Source of the DNA: Planctomycetota bacterium
GTDB lineage: Bacteria > Planctomycetota > UBA1135
Assembly (NCBI GenBank): GCA_008501825.1
Contig: QQUA01000022.1
Coordinates: forward strand, 62,001-126,000
Length of the DNA: 64,000 nucleotides
Reading direction: 5' to 3'
Each line of letters begins with the position of its first letter. Position 1 is the first letter of the stretch. Of the stretch, positions 52,777 through 62,301 are shown in pieces. Under the pieces are notes generated by a model. That model was not told where the DNA came from, made no database searches, and worked only from the letters and a program-made list of their open reading frames with translations. The translations under genes were made by a program, and so were the position numbers.

Positions 52777-54272
52777 GGCTTGCTCTCGGTTTCGGCCATG
52801 GCTTCTTCCACCTTTTCAGCCAAGGCCAGCAGGACCTTCGAGTTGCGGTGGCTTATTTCTCCGCCATAGCGACCGGCGGTCCATTGCAAAAGGCATGCGG
52901 CGACTTCCTCGGCCAAGGCTTTGGACAAGCCGGCCTGTTCCAATTGCTGATGCAAATCCTGGCTCAGCACTGCAGCGTCGGGAACTCTCAGTTTCGCCGC
53001 CAGATAGCTTTGAAAGTGCCGGTGCGGTTCTCCCTGGCTTCGGGCCACCGCTTTTTGAAGGCGTGAGAAAGCGCGACGAGCCCGGAACCATTCCGGGTAA
53101 CGGCGTCGCCTTTCCCGAGCCGTTAAAGCCCGATGCAGGGTCAATCCCAGCATCCACGGAAGAGCCAATGCCGGCCATTCCCAGAACGAAGTCGATTTCG
53201 ATCCAGCCGTTTCTTCCTGACTTCGATCCTTCAAATCAAACAGGTTTTCCCATCCTGGAATCGAAGACTTTCTCTCGGCAAAATCGGTTGCAACCTGGTC
53301 ACGATGAGGATCCACCGGAATGATGCGAAGGGGAATCGCCGGGGATTGCACGCGACGATAAGAAGCCGGCGGCGTGGGGTCGAAATAAGCAAAGGAGATC
53401 GGCGGGATTTCCTCCACGTCCAGGGAAATGGCAGCTAGCTCGAAGCGAATCAGCCGGCGGTCAGGTGGATGGCTTTGCAGGCGGCCGAATTGGTGGAAAC
53501 CGGCCATTTCGGGCAACTCCATCGGCGGCCAGGAGGTCATGGATCCTTGCCCGGAGATTTCTACCCACAAAGAGAAGGTCGTCCCCAAAACCACGGACCT
53601 TTCTTCCGTCCAGACTTTCATCTGCATTTGGCCGACGGCGCCGCTGAAATCCTTTGGACGCCCGGCTTCGGGTAAAGCCCAAACCGTCAAGGGCGGCATC
53701 GCATGTTCCAGTTGAATGGTCTCGGTAACCGTGGCGATTTTGCCGTGCAAAAAGCTCTCTTCGAATTCGGTGGCCAGGGAAAAACGCAATTGCAAGGCTT
53801 GCCACGGCAACTCCCCTTCCCCTTGCAGCAGGAAAGTCCGGTTCAAGCCGATCTGGCCGAAGCGCCGGCCGTCCAGAATTTGATCGGCGAAGACCTCAGC
53901 TTGCCAGACGGCATCGTTCACCACCATCCGCAGCCCTCGATCCGGAACGGGCGATGCTTCGGTCTCCGGCAACAAACCGGCTTGAGGAAGCTCGCTGGGA
54001 TTTCCTTCTGAACTTTCCAAGCCTTCCCACCAGGGAATCAGGAGTTGAACTTGAAGATCCAAGGAACGGCGGAATAAGGGTTGAACCTGATTCTGAAAAA
54101 TTTCTCGGTCGTAAAGCAACCGAATCGAAACGGGAATGCGTTCCCCTTGATAAAGCTTGCGTTGAGGAATCTCAACTTCCAAACGAGCCGCAGCCTGTCC
54201 CAGTTCAGCCGCTGTTGAAGGCTCCTGGCCCCATAAAGCCAAACTGCAAAGCCATCCGCAAACGGCCAGCAT
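52770..54272 (-). CDS. batD: BatD-like protein
   Basis: A 500-residue exported protein (LAVCGWLCSLALWGQEP). The first part contains beta-sandwich segments (LEVEIPQRKLYQGERIPVSI, VTETIQLEHAMPPLTVWALP), the middle the typical BatD GQGSMTSWPPMELPE motif, and a membrane helix (WPALALPWMLGLTL) precedes a cytoplasmic tail. The ATG overlaps the stop of the TPR gene upstream (TGATG). BatD belongs to the Bat aerotolerance operon, whose exact biochemical role is still unclear. Confidence 0.75.
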   Translation of the reverse strand: MLAVCGWLCSLALWGQEPSTAAELGQAAARLEVEIPQRKLYQGERIPVSIRLLYDREIFQNQVQPLFRRSLDLQVQLLIPWWEGLESSEGNPSELPQAGLLPETEASPVPDRGLRMVVNDAVWQAEVFADQILDGRRFGQIGLNRTFLLQGEGELPWQALQLRFSLATEFEESFLHGKIATVTETIQLEHAMPPLTVWALPEAGRPKDFSGAVGQMQMKVWTEERSVVLGTTFSLWVEISGQGSMTSWPPMELPEMAGFHQFGRLQSHPPDRRLIRFELAAISLDVEEIPPISFAYFDPTPPASYRRVQSPAIPLRIIPVDPHRDQVATDFAERKSSIPGWENLFDLKDRSQEETAGSKSTSFWEWPALALPWMLGLTLHRALTARERRRRYPEWFRARRAFSRLQKAVARSQGEPHRHFQSYLAAKLRVPDAAVLSQDLHQQLEQAGLSKALAEEVAACLLQWTAGRYGGEISHRNSKVLLALAEKVEEAMAETESKPW

Positions 54273-54931
54273 CACCAATCCCTCCCTACCGCGTCCCGCT
54301 CCGGAACGGCCTTCTTCGGTCGCTTGCGCAACGATTTCTTTTTCGCTTCCAACTTTTTCAACAGTTGGTCCAAATTTTCTGGAGGTTGAGCTTGGGGAAG
54401 TTTTTTCGCCGGTGGCGCCGGCTGGGCGGCTTTTTTGTTTTGAAGTTGCTCCAATTTGGCCAGCGCTCGCTCGACGTTGCGCCTGGCTTGAGGCCAATCC
54501 TCCCGGCTCATCGCCGCTCGCTGCCATGCATCCGCCGCCGATTGAGCCAAAGCGATGGCCACGTCCAAGGCCGAGGGACCTGCTTGCGGTCCCAAACTTT
54601 CCCGTTCCGCCAACTCGCATCGTGCATAAAAAATGTTGCCGCGCAAGAAGTCAGCCAGAGCTTGGAATTCGGCTCCACCTCGAGCCGCGGCGGCCAAGGC
54701 GGCAGATTCGGCCTGGGACCAAGCCTGGGATTGGTAGGCAGCCAAGGCTTGATTGAACAGCAACGCCGCCGGAGCCGGTTCCTTTCCTTGACCTTCCGCC
54801 TCCTGAAAAGCCGCCAAAGCTTCTGGATACCGGCTTTCCCGATAAGCTTGGATTCCGGTTCGCCATGCCTCGATCGAAGTGGCCGAAACCAGAACCAAAG
54901 CGAGCCACGCTTTGCTTTGAAACCCTTTCAT
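54272..54931 (-). CDS. BatC-like TPR protein
   Basis: A 219-residue TPR protein with a signal peptide (AWLALVLVSATSIEAW). TPR helices include YRESRYPEALAAFQEAE and ALLFNQALAAYQSQAWSQAE. A lysine/proline-rich, likely disordered C-terminus ends it (LLKKLEAKKKSLRKRPKK). The ATG is chosen by the ATGA overlap with the upstream VWA gene. It fits the BatC slot between BatB and BatD. Confidence 0.7.
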   Translation of the reverse strand: MKGFQSKAWLALVLVSATSIEAWRTGIQAYRESRYPEALAAFQEAEGQGKEPAPAALLFNQALAAYQSQAWSQAESAALAAAARGGAEFQALADFLRGNIFYARCELAERESLGPQAGPSALDVAIALAQSAADAWQRAAMSREDWPQARRNVERALAKLEQLQNKKAAQPAPPAKKLPQAQPPENLDQLLKKLEAKKKSLRKRPKKAVPERDAVGRDW

Positions 54932-55947
54932 CCACGACTCCGGTCTGCAAGCCACCATTCCAACAGCCACAAGCCGAGGGCGAACAGGAGCGGCCACTGA
55001 AATCGGCTTCGCCTTTGGGAAAGGGCAGTTTCCATCTCGGTGAAACGGCTCAAAGGCAGGATGCGATTTCGATACAGGGTCTGCAAGGGATCCTGAACCA
55101 AGGAACCGTGGACGAAGGCGCCGCCGGTCATTTCCGCCATCTGCTTCAAGCCGGAAGCATCCAGGGAACTCACCACTTCCTGACCCTGATCGTCGGTCAA
55201 AAACTGTTCCCCATCCTCGGTTGGAATCGGGATCTTACTGCCCAATGCCGTTCCCATGCCCACTGTATGCAAAGTGAAACCTCTTTGCCGGCAAACTTCG
55301 GCAGCCAGAAGGCCCTTTCCTTGAAGGTCCTCGCCATCGGTAACCAACACCAAAACGGCCGGCTTCCTTTGTTCCAAAGATGCCGCGTTCTCCACCGCTT
55401 CCAAAGCAGTTTCCAAGGCCGCTCCGAGGTCGGTTCCGCCTTTTCGGACATCCTCAGGAGAAGCATAAGCCACCAACTCGGCAAAGCTGTCCATGTCCCG
55501 AGTCAAAGGAACGCTGAGGCGGGCTTCTCCGGCGAAATGCACCAAAGCCATGCGATGTCCTTCGGCGCTTTTGGCCAATGCCTGGATCTCCTGTTGTGCC
55601 TTCTGCAATCGGTTCGGCGAAAGATCTTCGGCCAACATGGAACGGGAAAGATCCAAGCAAAATACCAAATCCACTCCTTGCCGAGTTTGGCCGCGTCCTC
55701 CTTCCCCCCAAGCCGGCTCCATAAGAGCCAGCAAAGAAAAAGCGGCGGCGGCCAGATAAGTCCGGTTTTGCCAGTTTCGCCGCTGCGGCCAAGCTTCGAA
55801 AGCCAAAGTGGTGTGCCGGCTTCCGAAGGCTGCTTGGATGCGGCCGGAACGCTTGCGTTCAGAAGCGGAAATCCACCAAGCCAAAGGCAAAAGCAGAAAC
55901 AGCCAGGGCCAGGCTTGGGGTTGCAGGAAGAAATCGCTCAAGCTCAC
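54928..55947 (-). CDS. batB: BatB-like von Willebrand factor A protein
   Basis: A 339-residue membrane protein. Two helices at the start (PWPWLFLLLPLAWWI, YLAAAAFSLLALMEPAW) lead into a VWA domain with MIDAS residues in FCLDLSRSMLAED (DxSxS), GGTDLGAAL and LVTDGEDL. A final helix ends the chain (WPLLFALGLWLLEWWLAD). The GTG start overlaps the BatA stop as GTGA; a longer upstream reading is rejected. VWA proteins of this operon form a complex with the other Bat proteins and MoxR. Confidence 0.85.
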   Translation of the reverse strand: MSLSDFFLQPQAWPWLFLLLPLAWWISASERKRSGRIQAAFGSRHTTLAFEAWPQRRNWQNRTYLAAAAFSLLALMEPAWGEGGRGQTRQGVDLVFCLDLSRSMLAEDLSPNRLQKAQQEIQALAKSAEGHRMALVHFAGEARLSVPLTRDMDSFAELVAYASPEDVRKGGTDLGAALETALEAVENAASLEQRKPAVLVLVTDGEDLQGKGLLAAEVCRQRGFTLHTVGMGTALGSKIPIPTEDGEQFLTDDQGQEVVSSLDASGLKQMAEMTGGAFVHGSLVQDPLQTLYRNRILPLSRFTEMETALSQRRSRFQWPLLFALGLWLLEWWLADRSRG

Positions 55948-56939
55948 GGCAGCACCTCCAACAAAGAAGATTGCAGCCATCGCCGCAGCCCCAAAAGAAG
56001 GAGTGCCGCCGCCAGAAACCAACCAAAGCGGTCTCGATGTTGATATCGAGCTTGCTGAAACCGGGTGGTTTCCAAGGCGTGAATTCCGTCGTACACCGAA
56101 TCCAGCGCCGCAGCGGTAGGCGCTTGGAAGAAAGCTCCTCCAGTCTCTTCCGCCAGCCGCTGGACCAAATCCGTGTTCACCGGAATCCAACTTCCGTCAC
56201 GACCTCGTTGTCCCAAGCCCGCAGCAATGGTGTAAACCCGCACGCCCAGTTCCCGGCATAGATAGGCGGCGTCCAAAGGGCCGATTTCTTTCGGGAATTC
56301 AGCCGTGGCCACGTTTTCCTCTCCGTCGGTAAACAGCACTACGACTTTGGATGGACTGCCTTGTTGGTGCAACCATTGAGCCGCTCGAGCCACGGCCAAG
56401 CCGATGCCGGTTCGATCTTCAGGGCTTTCCGGCTGCACCATGTCCACCTGCTCCAGAAATCGCTCCAAAGCCTGATGGTCCAAAGTGAGAGGACAGCGAA
56501 GATCGGGATCGTAAGCAAAGCCAATCAAACCGATGCGATCATGAGGCCGTCGCCGCAAGAACACGCCGGCGGCCCGTTTCGCCACTTCCAGTCGACTCCG
56601 CTCCGGATCCATATCTTTTGCCGCCATCGACGAAGATCGATCCAAACACAAAAATAAATCCAAGCCTTCCGCTTCTAGTGGGAGAGGCATTCGTTGCATC
56701 GGTCTGGCTAAAGCTACGACCATCGCCGAGAAGGCCAGCACCTGCAACAAGGATGGAAGCCAAAGGAAGCGTTGGCGGCCACTGTGGGGCAACGCAGTGG
56801 TGAAAGAGGCGGCACTGAACCGGACGACGACCGCTTTTCGTCTCCGGCGCAAGACCAGCATCAACGGCAGCAAAACCCCTAGCAGCAGCATCCAAGGGTC
56901 TTGCAACTGCAAGTCGTAGAAAGAGCCGATCCAGGGCAT
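55944..56939 (-). CDS. batA: BatA-like von Willebrand factor A protein
   Basis: A 331-residue membrane protein with two N-terminal helices (WMLLLGVLLPLMLVL, LWLPSLLQVLAFSAMVVALA), a VWA domain with MIDAS LCLDRSSSMAAKD, DRTGIGLAV and LFTDGEENVATA, and a final helix (FGWFLAAALLLLGL). The start (MPWIGSFYDL) overlaps the upstream stop as TGATG. It is the closest match in the operon to BatA, and pairs with BatB. Confidence 0.85.
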   Translation of the reverse strand: MPWIGSFYDLQLQDPWMLLLGVLLPLMLVLRRRRKAVVVRFSAASFTTALPHSGRQRFLWLPSLLQVLAFSAMVVALARPMQRMPLPLEAEGLDLFLCLDRSSSMAAKDMDPERSRLEVAKRAAGVFLRRRPHDRIGLIGFAYDPDLRCPLTLDHQALERFLEQVDMVQPESPEDRTGIGLAVARAAQWLHQQGSPSKVVVLFTDGEENVATAEFPKEIGPLDAAYLCRELGVRVYTIAAGLGQRGRDGSWIPVNTDLVQRLAEETGGAFFQAPTAAALDSVYDGIHALETTRFQQARYQHRDRFGWFLAAALLLLGLRRWLQSSLLEVLP

Positions 56940-57937
56940 CAACGCGCTCTCCCTCCCTTTCGTCGCCGAATCAGAAGGCCAAGCCAGTGCCAAAACCGTT
57001 TACGACGCCAGTGCTTTGAATCCAAAAGGACAGCTTCCAAATCCTTGAGAAAGTTCTGGCGTTCTTCGGCAGAGGAAGCGCTTTGGGCAAATTTGACCAA
57101 ATCGGCCCCTATCAAACAGGGCGCCATTTGCCGCCTTTCCTCGATGCCCAGCCAAGGGCTTCCATCCTCTCCTCGAATCAATTCATCCGAAGTCATGCAG
57201 GTGGCCGGCAAATGGAACCGGTCGCTCAGATACCGGCGAAGCAATAGGGTTCCCCGGACGTAGAAAGCTTCATGTTCCGCCTTGGTTTCAGGACGAAAGG
57301 CCTGCAAATCTTTCAGTTCAGACCAGGCGGCTTGAAATGGAGCTGTCTTTCGCAACCGAATCGATTTTGCTTGCGGTCGCCTTCGGATTTTCCAAAGTCG
57401 AAGTGCGGCGAGGGCCGCCAAGGCCACGCCGAGAAGCCAGAAAGCCTGTGGCCAAGGCCAAGGAGCTGAAGGCGGAGGGAACGGTTCGCCCGGCACTTCG
57501 GGAGTTTTGGAACTTCCCGGCGTCAAAGCCGGCAACACCTCCAAGAAAAAGGCATCACCTTGAAAGCGGTGGCGTTCGCCGGTGGCCGGATCCCGAGCTT
57601 GCCACAGCCAGGGAGTGATCTGGACTCGGTCGCCACCAAAGGCATAGGCAAGGTAGTCCACCCGCTCTTGCAACCAATCGCCGTTGCGGCTGCGTTTTCT
57701 GGCTACTTCTCGAACTTTCAGCGGTGAAAAAAGCTCCGCCGGCAAGGTTTCCCATTTCAAATCGCGCCGCCAGGTTTGAATCAAACGGAACTCGAAGGCT
57801 TTGCCGGATTTCACCGGCCCTGGCGACCGTTCAAGACGGTAGTGCAACGGTTGATCCGGCTCTGGGAAAGACCCGTGGCAGGCACTCAAACCGAAAACCG
57901 AAAGCCAAAGCATGCATCGAAAAAAGCGGCGATTCAT
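56939..57937 (-). CDS. lipoprotein of the Bat operon (BatD/DUF4381-like)
   Basis: A 332-residue protein with a lipobox (VFGLSAC), an extracytoplasmic beta-rich domain, a central membrane helix (FWLLGVALAALAALRLW) and a cytoplasmic helical part. Many arginines and prolines surround the helix (RRRPQAKSIRLRKT). Its position between DUF58 and BatA matches the slot often held by a DUF4381 or short BatD-like protein. The family match is by position and overall design more than by motif. It overlaps both neighbours, so it is part of the same transcript. Confidence 0.6.
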   Translation of the reverse strand: MNRRFFRCMLWLSVFGLSACHGSFPEPDQPLHYRLERSPGPVKSGKAFEFRLIQTWRRDLKWETLPAELFSPLKVREVARKRSRNGDWLQERVDYLAYAFGGDRVQITPWLWQARDPATGERHRFQGDAFFLEVLPALTPGSSKTPEVPGEPFPPPSAPWPWPQAFWLLGVALAALAALRLWKIRRRPQAKSIRLRKTAPFQAAWSELKDLQAFRPETKAEHEAFYVRGTLLLRRYLSDRFHLPATCMTSDELIRGEDGSPWLGIEERRQMAPCLIGADLVKFAQSASSAEERQNFLKDLEAVLLDSKHWRRKRFWHWLGLLIRRRKGGRAR

Positions 57938-58848
57938 CGTTTGGCTCCCCGCAGCTCGCGCATCCGAAAGAACTCCAAAATGGGTTTGGCTACCGCCTCC
58001 GGACTCCGTTCGGCAGGTATCGGAACGTCCATTCGATCGACGCCGACTCGCCGCAAAAGCTCTTCATTCCTTTTTCGCCAAGCTTGGGTTCGCTCGGCAT
58101 AGGCTTGGCGCACTTTTCGATTGCGAAAATCCACTACCCTTTGCTCGCCGCTTTCCGGATCCCGCAAGCGAAGCAAGGCTCGAGGAGGGTGGTGCAATTC
58201 CGGCGGCAATAAACGAACGGCGATCAAGTCATGACGCAAAGCGCAACTCTGCATCGCTTGTCGCCAACCTTCACTCAAGAAATCCGAAATCAAAAACACG
58301 ATCGATTTGCGCCGGACCACCTGAGTCGCCATTTCCAGGGCCGGCACCATCGACCCGGCTCCCGGCCGGCAAGGAAGAGCCAAACAATCCCGAACGATGC
58401 GTAAAGCGTGAGCCTGCCCTTTGGCCGGAGGCACGTATTTGTCGACTTCTCGGCTGAAAGCCAGCAGGCCGACCTTGTCGTGATTGCCAACCGCCGAAAG
58501 AGCCAGGCAAGCGCAAATGCGAGTGGCCATTTGGCGAACCGACCAGGCGCTGAAACCGCCGGTCATGGAAGCGGAAAGGTCCAATAAGAACAAAACCGTG
58601 AGCTCGCGTTCGTCCACGTATTTCTTGATATACGGACGACCCACCCGGGCGGTGACGTTCCAATCCACCGACCGCGAGTCGTCCCCTTCGGCATATTCTC
58701 GGACTTCTTCAAACTCGATTCCGGAACCTCGAAAGACCGAATGATAGCCGCCGGCCATGACTCCGGTGACCAAGCGCCGGCTTTGCACCTCAATGCGCCG
58801 AACTTCCTGCAACAGTTCGCTGAGTTCAACGTCGCGTTCCGGTTCCAT
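57934..58848 (-). CDS. DUF58 protein (VWA-like)
   Basis: A 304-residue cytoplasmic protein with the DUF58 signature YAEGDDSRSVDWNVTARVGRP and a VWA-like core (LFLLDLSASMTGG, VFLISDFLSEGW). DUF58 proteins always travel with MoxR ATPases and the Bat proteins. Its start is 12 bases downstream of the MoxR stop, and its stop overlaps the next gene as ATGA. Confidence 0.88.
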   Translation of the reverse strand: MEPERDVELSELLQEVRRIEVQSRRLVTGVMAGGYHSVFRGSGIEFEEVREYAEGDDSRSVDWNVTARVGRPYIKKYVDERELTVLFLLDLSASMTGGFSAWSVRQMATRICACLALSAVGNHDKVGLLAFSREVDKYVPPAKGQAHALRIVRDCLALPCRPGAGSMVPALEMATQVVRRKSIVFLISDFLSEGWRQAMQSCALRHDLIAVRLLPPELHHPPRALLRLRDPESGEQRVVDFRNRKVRQAYAERTQAWRKRNEELLRRVGVDRMDVPIPAERSPEAVAKPILEFFRMRELRGAKR

Positions 58849-58860
58849 GACCTCGTTCCG

Positions 58861-59877
58861 TCAAGGCACAGGCACGTGATCCAACACTTTTCCAATCAAA
58901 TCTTCCGACCCGAGCCCCTCGGCTTCCGCTTCATAAGTAGTCACCACCCGGTGGCGCAAAACTTCCAAACTCACCGATTTCACGTCTTGCGGGGTGACGT
59001 AGCCGCGGCCGTCCAAAAACGCCCGACCTTTGGCGGCTTGAGTCAAAGCCACGGCGGCTCGAGGGCTGGCGCCGTAAAGCACCAAAGGTTGCCATTCGCT
59101 CAAACCATATTGCTGGGGATGGCGAGTGGCATCCATTAAATCCACCACGTAAGTCAGGATTTTCGGATCGACGAACACTTGGTCCAGCAACTTCCTCAAA
59201 CGCAGGATTTGACCGGGTTCGGCCACCGCTTGGACTTTGGCCGTGCCTCCGGTGTGAGCCATGCGTTGAATGATCTTTCTCTCCTCTTCCTTGTTGGGAT
59301 AACCGACCACGACTTTAAGCATGAATCGATCGACTTGAGCTTCCGGAAGCGGATAGGTTCCTTCTTGCTCCACCGGGTTCTGGGTAGCCAATACCAAAAA
59401 GGGTTCGGGCAATTGGCGGGTTTCTCCAGCCAAGCTGACTTGCCGTTCCTGCATCGCTTCCAACAGAGCCGATTGCACCTTGGCCGGGGCCCGATTGATC
59501 TCGTCGGCCAGCACGAAATGGGCGAAGATCGGCCCTTCCCGCACCGCCCATTCCCCCGTTTTCGGGTTGTACACGTGGGTGCCCAATAAATCGGAAGGCA
59601 ACAAATCCGGGGTAAATTGAATCCGGCGAAAGCGTCCGCCCAAAGCCTCGGCCAAAGTTTGTACCGCCAGCGATTTGGCCAAGCCCGGCAAGCCTTCCAG
59701 CAACACGTGGCCATCGGCCAGCAGTCCGATCAACAAACTGTCCAGCAAAGCCTTTTGCCCGACGATGACCTTTTCCACTTCTTGGGTCAAATCGGACAGG
59801 AAGACGATTTCTTGTTGGATGCGATCGGTTACGGAAGCGACGTCGGACACCCTGGCTTGCTGGGGCTGGAAAATCAC
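58861..59877 (-). CDS. MoxR-family AAA+ ATPase
   Basis: A 338-residue AAA+ ATPase with Walker A in LLEGLPGLAKSLAVQTLA, Walker B HFVLADEINRAP, sensor 1 LATQNPVEQEGTYPLPEAQ and the arginine-finger region VDRFMLKV. This sequence set defines the MoxR family, which acts as a chaperone for VWA proteins. It is the first gene of an eight-gene operon (MoxR, DUF58, lipoprotein, BatA, BatB, BatC, BatD, BatE) with overlapping or near-touching ends. Confidence 0.92.
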   Translation of the reverse strand: MIFQPQQARVSDVASVTDRIQQEIVFLSDLTQEVEKVIVGQKALLDSLLIGLLADGHVLLEGLPGLAKSLAVQTLAEALGGRFRRIQFTPDLLPSDLLGTHVYNPKTGEWAVREGPIFAHFVLADEINRAPAKVQSALLEAMQERQVSLAGETRQLPEPFLVLATQNPVEQEGTYPLPEAQVDRFMLKVVVGYPNKEEERKIIQRMAHTGGTAKVQAVAEPGQILRLRKLLDQVFVDPKILTYVVDLMDATRHPQQYGLSEWQPLVLYGASPRAAVALTQAAKGRAFLDGRGYVTPQDVKSVSLEVLRHRVVTTYEAEAEGLGSEDLIGKVLDHVPVP

Positions 59878-60075
59878 GATGGAATCGGCCCGGCGGCCAT
59901 TCTGCCGGCCTTGACCCGCTGAGGATACACGGAGCTTGGTTCAAGGTGAGCCACCTCAGAGGCAGCGACGGGAATTCCGGAACGAAGTTTGCTGGACCGG
60001 CGGCGTGTTAGATTGATCCGCTGGGATTGCCGCCTGACCATGGAATTCCTTCGCCTCCACGCGCTTTCGTCCAAC

Positions 60076-62277
60076 ATGGCCCGCCTCCTTCCGACCTGCT
60101 GCCTCCTTCTCATCGCTTCGACCACCCCGCTTTGGAGTCAAAGCGGCGGCAACGGTGGTCGCAACGTCAATCGGGAAGCCATGTGGCCGGCCCCCACCGC
60201 CGAAGATTGGGCGAAACCGTGCCTGATCACCTGGCAGCGAAGCTTTGAGGACGCCGTGACGGTAGCCCAGGAAACCGGCAAGGCGATCTTGATTTGCGTC
60301 AATATGGACGGCGAAATCGCCAGCGAGCACTACGCCGGCATTCGCTATCGGCAGGCGGAAATTGCGGCTCTTTACGAACCTTATGTTTGCGTCATCGCCT
60401 CGGTTTACCGCCACAATCCGCGAGATTTCGACGAGGAAGGGCGCCGTATCCCCTGCCCCCGCTTCGGAACCGTTACCTGCGGGGAACACATTGCCATCGA
60501 ACCGGGTTTGTACGACAAGTATTTCGAGGGCACTCGGGTGGCTCCCCGCCACATCGCCCTGGAGTTGGACGGCCAAGAAATGTACGACGTGTACTACGCC
60601 TGGGACACGGATTCGGTGTTTCAGGCGATCGAGGACGGCATCCGGCAGAGGCCCGAACCGCCGCCGCCGCCGCCTCGAGGAGACCGTTCCCTGCTGGATC
60701 GAATCGCCAGCCGCGACGTCCGCGACCGGGAAGCTCTGGAGGCAGCCTACCGGGAAGCCGACCGGGACTTGAAACAAGCGATGTTGACCGCCGCCTTGCA
60801 AAAACCGGAAGGCGAACAAACCGATCTGCTGCGGCTGGCGATTTTCGGGCTGGATCCGGAGTTGAGCCGTTTGGCCCGCCAAGCCCTGGCCAAAAGCCGC
60901 TCGCCGCAATCGGTGGGTCTGATTGCGGAAGCTTTGCAAACTCCGATGGAAGCTGGAGAAAAAGAAACCCTATTGCAAACCTTGGAAAAGCTCGGGCAAA
61001 AATCGCCCAAGGCTCGGAGTTTGGCCGGAGTCTATCGGGGCTTGGGAAGTGCCTCTCAAAGCGTGAGCTTGAAAAACTGGTCGACAGCCTTGGCGGAAAA
61101 TTCTGGATCGGAACAAAGCGGCGACTGGCAAGCGATCGAATCGCGCTTGGATTATCAGGGCGCCATGTCGAAGGCCAATCCAGATGATCCTGAAATCCAA
61201 TTGCAATTGGTCGAGGCTTCTCTCGCCTTGGCTGTGGATCCGCAAACCGCCGAAGTACTCAACGCCGACCCCCGAACCGCCGCCCAATACGGCCGCTTGT
61301 TGTTCGAAGACGTCCGCCAGCACGCCGAAAAGGCCGAAGCCCTGGGCGCCGAAGGTTGGCGCTTGCACGCCGCCTTCGCCGTCGCCGCCCATCATTTGGG
61401 AAATCAACAGGAAGCCTATGCCCGGGCCATTCAAGCAGTCGAGGCGGGAATGCCGGAACAGGCTCAGGGTTGGACCGAAATGCTGGTCATGGCTCTTTTC
61501 GCTTCTGCCCGGCAATCGGCCATTGCCGACGCCATCCGGCAAAAAAGGGACTGGCCTCATCGCTGGTTGAGCGACGTCCACGCCGCTTATAACGTCCTGG
61601 CCGAACATCCTCATGGAACCGAGGCCCAGGTTGCCGCCCACTACGACTTCATGAAAGCCATGGGCGTTCGCCGTCAGGCGGCCAGAATTTTGGATCGCGG
61701 CTTGCAACGTTTCCCCGGCTCTTGGGATTTGCATCAACGGTTCCGCGATCAAGTTTTGGAACGAAGGGGAGCGGAAGCCCTGGAACCGACTTACGATGCA
61801 CTGTTAGCTCGGCCCGATGCCCCGGCTTTGATGCACTGGTACGCCGGCTTCGCCGCTTTGACCACGGCGGAATATCACAAGCGAGCCGGGCGTTTGGAAC
61901 AAACTCAAGCCGCCTACGAACGGGCGTTACAGCATTATGAAAACAGCATTCAAAAACAAGCGGAAACTCGAGAGACTTCCGACCACTACATTGCCTTGAT
62001 TTTGGCCGGGCAAGCTCGGTTGGCTCTGGAAGCCGGGGATTTGTCCGCGGCTTTGGCCGACATCTTGGCCTCCTTCGACCGGCGCCCGCAAGCGGCGGCC
62101 AGTTTCGACGGCTTGGGTTTTTCTCCGGTGGCTACCGCGAAGATGTTGCTTTCCCAACTGCAAGACGAAGAAGGGGCGGCCATGCGCCAACGCCTGCAAC
62201 AAGCTTTGGATCAATTGGAAGCTTTGGATCCCAGTCTGCTGGAACTTCCAGCTTACGAGCGAGGCATTCCCCAGTAA
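60076..62277 (+). CDS. secreted thioredoxin-like / TPR protein
   Basis: A 733-residue exported protein (signal LLPTCCLLLIASTTPLWSQ). Residues about 45-190 resemble a thioredoxin-fold domain (EDAVTVAQETGKAILICVNMDGE, VAPRHIALELDGQEMYDV), but the CxxC active site is not present: the usual position reads NMDGEIAS. A proline run (PPPPPP) and a long helical, TPR-like region fill the rest (QAAYERALQHYENS). It is therefore probably a non-redox scaffold. The start at MARLLP is chosen because it gives a signal peptide; two upstream in-frame starts do not. It is divergent from MoxR with a 198-base gap. Confidence 0.65.
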   Translation: MARLLPTCCLLLIASTTPLWSQSGGNGGRNVNREAMWPAPTAEDWAKPCLITWQRSFEDAVTVAQETGKAILICVNMDGEIASEHYAGIRYRQAEIAALYEPYVCVIASVYRHNPRDFDEEGRRIPCPRFGTVTCGEHIAIEPGLYDKYFEGTRVAPRHIALELDGQEMYDVYYAWDTDSVFQAIEDGIRQRPEPPPPPPRGDRSLLDRIASRDVRDREALEAAYREADRDLKQAMLTAALQKPEGEQTDLLRLAIFGLDPELSRLARQALAKSRSPQSVGLIAEALQTPMEAGEKETLLQTLEKLGQKSPKARSLAGVYRGLGSASQSVSLKNWSTALAENSGSEQSGDWQAIESRLDYQGAMSKANPDDPEIQLQLVEASLALAVDPQTAEVLNADPRTAAQYGRLLFEDVRQHAEKAEALGAEGWRLHAAFAVAAHHLGNQQEAYARAIQAVEAGMPEQAQGWTEMLVMALFASARQSAIADAIRQKRDWPHRWLSDVHAAYNVLAEHPHGTEAQVAAHYDFMKAMGVRRQAARILDRGLQRFPGSWDLHQRFRDQVLERRGAEALEPTYDALLARPDAPALMHWYAGFAALTTAEYHKRAGRLEQTQAAYERALQHYENSIQKQAETRETSDHYIALILAGQARLALEAGDLSAALADILASFDRRPQAAASFDGLGFSPVATAKMLLSQLQDEEGAAMRQRLQQALDQLEALDPSLLELPAYERGIPQ

Positions 62278-62301
62278 GGCTCGGCTTCTATTTCGTCGAG
62301 T

